Shown here one piece after another: positions 37,174 through 42,496 of a stretch of DNA of 42,496 bases. The notes beneath the pieces are model-generated. The model ran no database searches and had not been told where the DNA came from. It saw only the letters and a list, made by a program, of their open reading frames with translations. The translations under genes and the position numbers were made by a program. How positions within the stretch are numbered: the first letter of the stretch is position 1; the number at the start of each line of letters is the position of its first letter. This stretch comes from Hyphomicrobiales bacterium (GTDB lineage Bacteria; Pseudomonadota; Alphaproteobacteria; Rhizobiales; Xanthobacteraceae). The stretch is from the NCBI GenBank assembly GCA_019237215.1, contig JAFAHL010000627.1, forward strand, positions 1 through 42,496. The letters run 5' to 3'.

Positions 37174-38382
37174 TCAGCGGCGCATGAGTGCAAGCGTAGT
37201 CCGCGCATAAATTTTGGCACAGTCGACGACGTCCTGCTCGTTCACGCAGTCGTCGATGCCGGCTGACAGCGTCGGCTGCGGGCCGTAACAGACGGCGGGG
37301 ACGCCGAGGTCACGCCAACGGCGGGCATCGCTGCCCGGCAGGCGCACCACGAAAGATGGGGCGGCGCCGCGCACCGCCGTCGCGGCCGTCGCCAGCTCGA
37401 CCACCAAAGGGTTGTCGAGCGCGGTCCAATTGGCATCCCAGGCCTTGACGACGGCGATGCTGATGTCTTCGACGTCCGTCTGCTCGCGGATCATCGTCTC
37501 ACAAGCCTGCGCGCCGATGCCGGGCGGAAGCCGGATATCGATCTGTGCCCGCGCCGACGTCGCCAGCTGGCTGCGAACCGTGCCGGCAAGGAGCGTCCCC
37601 GCATTCAGCGACAGCCGCAGTCCCAAATTTCCCTCGCCGCCGCTCACCCCCGCAAGCTCGCGGGGCAAGGCCGCGTACGTCTCGTTCAGCGCGTCGATGC
37701 GCGCCAAGAACGCGGCGAGCTTCATGACCGCGGTTTCTCCGCGCAACGCCCGCGACGCGTGCCCGCCTGCAGAGCGCGCCTCGACGTCGAGCCAGAGCAA
37801 GCCCTTCTCGGCGACGGCAAGGTGCATGAAGCCCGGGCCTTCACCGCTGATGAGAAAATCGCCGGCGACGTCGGGTCGCTCGCGCAGGAGGAAGACAGTG
37901 CCGCGCTCTCCGAACATGACCTCATCGGAGACGGCGGTCATCGTCAAACGTCCTTTCCACGCATTGCCGTGCCGCTTGAGAATGGTGGTCGCGAGGCACA
38001 TGGCGGCCAGCGCGCCTTTCATGTTGCCCATGCCTAGTCCGTAGAGGCGGCTGTCACGGCGCGACAAGCGTGTGATCGGAACCGTCCACGCTGCCTCGTC
38101 GCCCGCTTCCATGGTGTCCATGTGGGCGTTGAAGACGACATGGCGTCCGCCCGCACCGCCCTCGATGCGACCGATGACGTTGGGAGCTTCATCGTCGGCC
38201 GTGATCGTCTCGGTTGCGATGCCGTGGCCTGACAGGTAGGCGCGCACGACCTCGGCTGCCTCGGTGGTACGGCCCGGCGGATTGACGCTCGCCGCCGCGA
38301 CCAGCCGACCGCACAGCGCGATCAATTCCTCGCGCGCCGCATCGATGTCGCGACAAACGGTCTCGGCCAAGCTGTCGCTCAT
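37174..38382 (-). CDS. M20-family metallopeptidase/amidohydrolase (ArgE/DapE/YgeY-like)
   Basis: 402 aa: VVFNAHMDTMEAGDEAAWTVPI, YGLGMGNMKGALAAM, SGEGPGFMHLAVAEKGLLWLDVEARSAGGHAS. Confidence 0.9.
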   Translation of the reverse strand: MSDSLAETVCRDIDAAREELIALCGRLVAAASVNPPGRTTEAAEVVRAYLSGHGIATETITADDEAPNVIGRIEGGAGGRHVVFNAHMDTMEAGDEAAWTVPITRLSRRDSRLYGLGMGNMKGALAAMCLATTILKRHGNAWKGRLTMTAVSDEVMFGERGTVFLLRERPDVAGDFLISGEGPGFMHLAVAEKGLLWLDVEARSAGGHASRALRGETAVMKLAAFLARIDALNETYAALPRELAGVSGGEGNLGLRLSLNAGTLLAGTVRSQLATSARAQIDIRLPPGIGAQACETMIREQTDVEDISIAVVKAWDANWTALDNPLVVELATAATAVRGAAPSFVVRLPGSDARRWRDLGVPAVCYGPQPTLSAGIDDCVNEQDVVDCAKIYARTTLALMRR

Positions 38383-39623
38383 GGTATGCTCCGCTCGGCG
38401 GCGATGACCTCGTGAGGCCGGCGGCCGACGATGCTGCGATAAACCTCCGGATCCGTGGCACCTTCGGTGCCGAACACGAGGACGCGACTGTCGGCGCGCA
38501 GATCGAGCCGCGCGCGCGCATCGGCGTCGGCGCTCGCCAAAATGAAGCCGGCGAGTCCAGCCACGGCCGATTCTCCCGCAACAATCGTGTCGTCGCCGAA
38601 ACGGCCATCGGCAAGCAGCCGCATGCAGTCGGCCGCAGCCTCGTCGTCGATCGTCATGAAGGCGTGGGCGCCAGTCTCAAGAACCCGCCACGCCAGGATC
38701 GAGACCTCGCCGCAGGCAAGGCCTGCCATGATCGTGTCGAGCGCGCCCTCCGCCGGCGTCGGACGGCCCGCCACCGCGCTGCGGTAGAAGCAATCTGCCT
38801 TCTCCGGCTTGACGACCACGAAGCAAGGGCGCCGCGTGCCATGTCGCTCCCAAAGATACGAACACACGCCAGCCGCTAAGCCTCCAACCCCGCCCTGGAC
38901 AAAGACGTGGGAAGGCACCGTTGATGTCTGCTCCAGGGCTTCGTCGACCATCAGGCTATAACCCTGCATCACGTCACGCGGAACGTCCGTGTAACCTTCG
39001 TAGGACGTATCGGAGACCACGATCCAACCCTGCACCGCCGCATCCGCGGCGACGCGCCGAACGCCGTCGTCATAGGTCCCGGCCACGCGCTTGACCTCGG
39101 CGCCATAGGCGGCGATTGCTTGGCAACGGCCTTCGCTGACAGTTTCAGGGATATAGATCACGCATCGGCAGCCGAAGGTATGAGCACCCCAGGCGACCGA
39201 ACGCCCGTGATTGCCGTCGGTCGCGCAAGTTACCGTGATGCGCGAGGTGAGATCGGCGTATCGCCCCGACGTCAGGTCGAGGGTCGATGCGACGATGTTC
39301 TTTTGCTCCCAGATGGCCTTGCGCAGAAGCTTGAAGACCGCATAGGCACCGCCCAGCGCCTTGAAGCTGCCAATGCCGAAGCGTTCAGCTTCGTCCTTGT
39401 AGAGAATGGCACCGATGCCGGCGCGTGCCGCGAGCTTCGGGAGGGAGCGCAAAGGCGTCGGCTTGTAACCAGGCCATGACATGATCTCGCGCTTGGCATC
39501 GCCGAAGGCCGCTAGACTGAGGATCGCCTCGCGCCCGTCCATGCTGTAGGGCGCCGTGCGCGCTGCCCGTGGATTCGCAAATAGGCGGAATCCCGCGGAG
39601 GTCAGCATCTCAGTCCTCACCAC
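38379..39623 (-). CDS. Diaminopropionate ammonia-lyase-like PLP enzyme
   Basis: 414 aa: YKDEAERFGIGSFKALGGAYAVFKLL (PLP Lys in SFKALGG), TCATDGNHGRSVAWGAHTFGCRCVIYIPETVS. YgeX/DpaL-like. ATGA overlap with the M20 gene. Confidence 0.88.
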   Translation of the reverse strand: MVRTEMLTSAGFRLFANPRAARTAPYSMDGREAILSLAAFGDAKREIMSWPGYKPTPLRSLPKLAARAGIGAILYKDEAERFGIGSFKALGGAYAVFKLLRKAIWEQKNIVASTLDLTSGRYADLTSRITVTCATDGNHGRSVAWGAHTFGCRCVIYIPETVSEGRCQAIAAYGAEVKRVAGTYDDGVRRVAADAAVQGWIVVSDTSYEGYTDVPRDVMQGYSLMVDEALEQTSTVPSHVFVQGGVGGLAAGVCSYLWERHGTRRPCFVVVKPEKADCFYRSAVAGRPTPAEGALDTIMAGLACGEVSILAWRVLETGAHAFMTIDDEAAADCMRLLADGRFGDDTIVAGESAVAGLAGFILASADADARARLDLRADSRVLVFGTEGATDPEVYRSIVGRRPHEVIAAERSIP

Positions 39624-39770
39624 CCGGCTGCCAAGCCGTCACGACGGCCGTCCGCACCGCCGCGAAGGAGGCCTGCCTCCCGTGTTGCCAGCGGGTGCGA
39701 GGTTGCCGCCATGACGCGCATACCGAACGCCTCGGAACGGCCGGGCAGTTCGAAATCGCAGACGGTGCCA

Positions 39771-40598
39771 CTACAGAACGGCAAGAGATGCGTTCCGCAA
39801 ATCCGTGATCAGCATCGAGGACGGCGCGTGGGTGATGCACAGCGGCGGTCTCGCATTCTTCACGGCCAGCTGCGGAGTCAGTCCGCAGGCCCAGAACACG
39901 GGCAACTCGTCGGCGGCGACCTCCGGGTCGCCGACATCCAAATAGCGCCGGCTCAAATCCACGCCGATGCTGCCGGGGTTGCCGAGATGGACCGGAGCGC
40001 CGTGAACGTTCGGAAAACGCGACGTGATCTGAACGGCGCGGATGGCATCGGCTGGCGTGAAGGCTCGCATGGTCACCACCAGCGGGCCCTTGAACGGCCC
40101 CGCTGGGACGGTGTCGACATTGGTCACGTACACGGCCGCGACATTGTTGCGCTCGAGGAATTTCAGCCGCACGCCGGCCTCCTGCAAGGCTTCCTCGAAC
40201 GAAAACGAGCAGCCGAGCGCGAAGGTCACGAGGTCATCGCGCCAGTACGAGCGGATGTCGATCGCTTCCTCGACGAGCGCGCCGTCGCGGAAGATGTGAT
40301 AACGCGGAACGTCGGTGCGGATATCGAGATCGTCGGAGAGCGTCGGCAGACGTGGGTCGCCGACATCGGAGCGGGCGATCAACGGGCACGGCTTGGGGTT
40401 GCGCTGACAATAGAGGAGAAAATCCTCGGCCCATTGGGCCGGAAGAATGCAGATATTGGACTGCACGAAGCCCGGCGCGAGGCCGGCCGTGTAGCCGGTA
40501 TACCCGCCCCCGCGGATCGCTTGCCGTGCGGCGCGCGGATCCGAACCGTCCCAGGACTCGCTCCGCAACTTGCTGCTTTGCCGTGTCACACGCGACAT
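39771..40598 (-). CDS. DUF1445/YcsI-family protein (putative hydro-lyase / D-glutamate cyclase-like)
   Basis: 275 aa from the ATG at 40598: [38 protein letters not shown]...[13 protein letters not shown].....[32 protein letters not shown]. Confidence 0.88.
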   Translation of the reverse strand: MSRVTRQSSKLRSESWDGSDPRAARQAIRGGGYTGYTAGLAPGFVQSNICILPAQWAEDFLLYCQRNPKPCPLIARSDVGDPRLPTLSDDLDIRTDVPRYHIFRDGALVEEAIDIRSYWRDDLVTFALGCSFSFEEALQEAGVRLKFLERNNVAAVYVTNVDTVPAGPFKGPLVVTMRAFTPADAIRAVQITSRFPNVHGAPVHLGNPGSIGVDLSRRYLDVGDPEVAADELPVFWACGLTPQLAVKNARPPLCITHAPSSMLITDLRNASLAVL

Positions 40599-40678
40599 GA
40601 GATCGACCGGTGATTGCGAGCTGTCTTTGTTTCGACGTTTGCGATGTTTCGTTAGACTGCTCGTGGCGTCGTAGTTCT

Positions 40679-40708
40679 GTATACCAAATCGGACACGCGC
40701 TTGTATAC
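40679..40708. promoter_or_regulatory. Two GTATAC motifs 24 bp apart upstream of binding-protein paralogue B
   Basis: TTCTGTATACCAAATCGGACACGCGCTTGTATACTGAC; GTATAC at 40679-40684 and 40703-40708, start codon at 40737. Confidence 0.45.
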
Positions 40709-40736
40709 TGACGCCGTCGGGGCAGAGAGGTTTCAC

Positions 40737-41723
40737 ATGCATGGGCTCGACAATCGTGCGATCGCCTTCGGGGTATTCACGCTTTTCTCTTCGCTATTGA
40801 TCCCTCAATACGCGAGGGCGCGGGACGACGTCACGCTCATCACCGACTTCGGTTTCAATGGCCGTCACGCCTATTTCTTCGTCGCGATCGAGAAAGGCTA
40901 TTACAAGGACGCCGATCTCGACGTGAAGGTCGTGCGTGGCCAAGGATCGGTCGACGCCATTCGGCAGGTCGGCGCCAACAATGCAATCTTGGGTTTTGCC
41001 GACGCGGGCTCGCTCGTGCTGGCGCGCGGCAACGATCAAATTCCGGTCAAGCTGGTTTCGATCGTATATGCCAAGCCGCCGCAGGCGGTGTTCTGCCGCG
41101 AGGATTCAGGCATTAAGCAGCCCAGGGATCTCGAGGGGGCTTCGATTGCCAATCCAGCGGGCGGAGCGACGGTCGACATGTTCCCGGTCTACGCCAAGGT
41201 TGCCGGCTTCGATGCGAGCAAGGTGAAATGGGTTGTCGCGGGCAGCGACTCGCTGCCGGGATTGCTGGCCGGCAATCGCGTGCCGTGTGTTGGCCAGTTC
41301 ACGGTCGGCGAGCCGCTTCTGCGCATGCAAGCCGCGCCCGCCAAGCTCGTCCGTTTCGCATTCGCCGATGCGGGTGTGAGTTTCTACGGCAACGGCCTCA
41401 TTGCGACCGACAGCACCATCGCCACGAAGGCGGACGTTGTGCGGCGGTTCGTCGCCGCCACGATTCGCGGCATGAAGGATGCCTTTGCAAATTCGGAGGA
41501 GGCGGGTCGGATCATGAACAAATATCATCCCGCGATCGATGCCGCGGTTGCCGAGGGAGAAACCAAGGCAGTGGCCGAACTGGCCCAAGTCAAAGGTGGA
41601 GAACTTGGGCTGATTGACCCCGCCCGAATCGAAGAAACCATCAACGTCGTCAACAGCGTCTTCAAGCTCAAGGCGCCGGTGGCGGTGAACGACGTCTATG
41701 CGCCAGGATTCGTATCGAAGTGA
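40737..41723 (+). CDS. ABC transporter substrate-binding protein, NMT1/SsuA-like (paralogue B)
   Basis: [82 protein letters not shown]. Extensive similarity along its length to the 32599-33573 product. Confidence 0.9.
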   Translation: MHGLDNRAIAFGVFTLFSSLLIPQYARARDDVTLITDFGFNGRHAYFFVAIEKGYYKDADLDVKVVRGQGSVDAIRQVGANNAILGFADAGSLVLARGNDQIPVKLVSIVYAKPPQAVFCREDSGIKQPRDLEGASIANPAGGATVDMFPVYAKVAGFDASKVKWVVAGSDSLPGLLAGNRVPCVGQFTVGEPLLRMQAAPAKLVRFAFADAGVSFYGNGLIATDSTIATKADVVRRFVAATIRGMKDAFANSEEAGRIMNKYHPAIDAAVAEGETKAVAELAQVKGGELGLIDPARIEETINVVNSVFKLKAPVAVNDVYAPGFVSK

Positions 41724-41984
41724 GGTCGGTCGCCGTTGCGGCGCCGCAGATCCTCCTGGGACCGCGGTTGTAGGTAGTACATGCCGTAGCACTCGCCGCC
41801 CTTCCTCGAACGTCATGAGGTCGCGGAGCGCAAGATCCGATTTCATGTCGAACAATGCGGCGTAGGTTCGTGCGGCATCGGCAAATGCCGGATGCGTGGT
41901 CTGATCCTTGACGCGCTCCTTGCCGACATAGATGACGCGACCGTCGCGGATGCTCTGCAAATATTCCTTTCCGACCATGAGCAT
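41724..41984 (-). pseudogene. Frameshifted, 3'-truncated remnant of HpaB-like 4-hydroxyphenylacetate 3-monooxygenase
   Basis: MLMVGKEYLQSIRDGRVIYVGKERVKDQTTHPAFADAARTYAALFDMKSDLALRDLMTFEE, then the +1 frame continues GGECYGMYYLQPRSQEDLRRRN. Resembles the HpaB N-terminus ([34 protein letters not shown]). Ends at the 3' end of the neighbouring binding-protein gene. Confidence 0.85.
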
Positions 41985-42240
41985 GAGCGTGAACCGTTTA
42001 CCAGGATTCTCCGGAAGACTCCCGACTTGGCATGAATGATAGCGACTCTCTCGACTACTCGAAATGGAACTAACCCGGTCCCTCAAGACGTGCGCACGCA
42101 CTCGCTGTGCAGCAGCCGAGGGCGCTGACGTAATGGCGAAATTCGAGCGAGCGTCTCGTTGCCGCGATCTTCAATATCCGCGTTGATCCGCTTGGGACTC
42201 GGTTTGGAACTGAGCAGAGAGACTGGTTCGCTCCAGTACC

Positions 42241-42456
42241 CTATTGTCCTGTGACCGCGCTCGTGCTGTGGAGGGCGGGCGAGGACTGGGAAGCCGCAGT
42301 TGATTGAAGGCTCACCCCCTGCTCCAGCTCTCCTGCCCGCTCAAAGTACCGATTGGCCATGAATGTCAGCTGTGCTTCGTGCCTGCGATCTGAGCATGCC
42401 CGAGACAAGGCGAGACACCTTTGCGCTTGCGCGCGATAATACGTGCTCATCGACAT
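42241..42456 (-). CDS. Small hypothetical protein, resembling short YRAQAxRCxxLA-type proteins common in Rhizobiales
   Basis: MSMSTYYRAQAQRCLALSRACSDRRHEAQLTFMANRYFERAGELEQG.... ORF is open to 42486; the start is ambiguous. Confidence 0.5.
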   Translation of the reverse strand: MSMSTYYRAQAQRCLALSRACSDRRHEAQLTFMANRYFERAGELEQGVSLQSTAASQSSPALHSTSAVTGQ

Positions 42457-42496
42457 AGCTGCATTTTGCGCTTCCCATGCTAACAATGCATGAATG

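Noticed and set aside
1-42496. CRISPR arrays, tRNA/rRNA genes, transposons, prophage or secretion/defence systems
   Set aside because: No regularly spaced repeats, tRNA-like cloverleaf signatures or matching ORFs were seen on reading; this is an absence-of-evidence statement, since tRNAscan and repeat finders were not run.

Overview
GC-rich 42.5 kb chromosomal window, probably from an alphaproteobacterium of the Rhizobiales/Bradyrhizobiaceae type (inferred from gene content and style). It is dominated by solute-uptake and catabolic operons. From left to right: (i) a molybdenum-hydroxylase operon on the minus strand (CoxL-like, CoxM-like, a fused CoxS::CoxG-like protein and a Rieske ferredoxin running off the left edge), with a TRAP DctP-type binding protein and a divergent MarR regulator; (ii) a minus-strand operon leuC-like/leuD-like/ABM-domain/zeta-GST (maiA-like); (iii) two complete branched-chain-amino-acid-type (Liv) ABC systems, separated by an isocitrate-lyase/PEP-mutase-family lyase and a hydantoinase-like amidohydrolase; (iv) an alpha/beta hydrolase, a Bug-type binding protein and a leaderless NMT1-like protein; (v) gcvT-gcvH-gcvP preceded by a tandem glycine riboswitch; (vi) an NMT1/Ssu/Tau-type ABC importer with a GntR regulator; (vii) a block with a zinc-type alcohol dehydrogenase, a split ADP-forming acyl-CoA synthetase, a translationally coupled M20 hydrolase/diaminopropionate ammonia-lyase pair, a DUF1445 protein and a second paralogous NMT1 binding protein. 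Block (vii) is bounded by two gene remnants: an N-terminal 2OG-Fe(II) oxygenase fragment and a frameshifted N-terminal HpaB fragment. I saw no CRISPR array, tRNA, rRNA, transposase or phage gene. The most interesting leads are the CoxS::CoxG fusion operon, the LeuCD-like/MaiA-like operon that may not be for leucine synthesis, the M20-DAL-acyl-CoA synthetase gene set, and the GTATAC motifs shared by the two paralogous binding-protein promoters. All functional calls come from reading the sequence; no database search was run.
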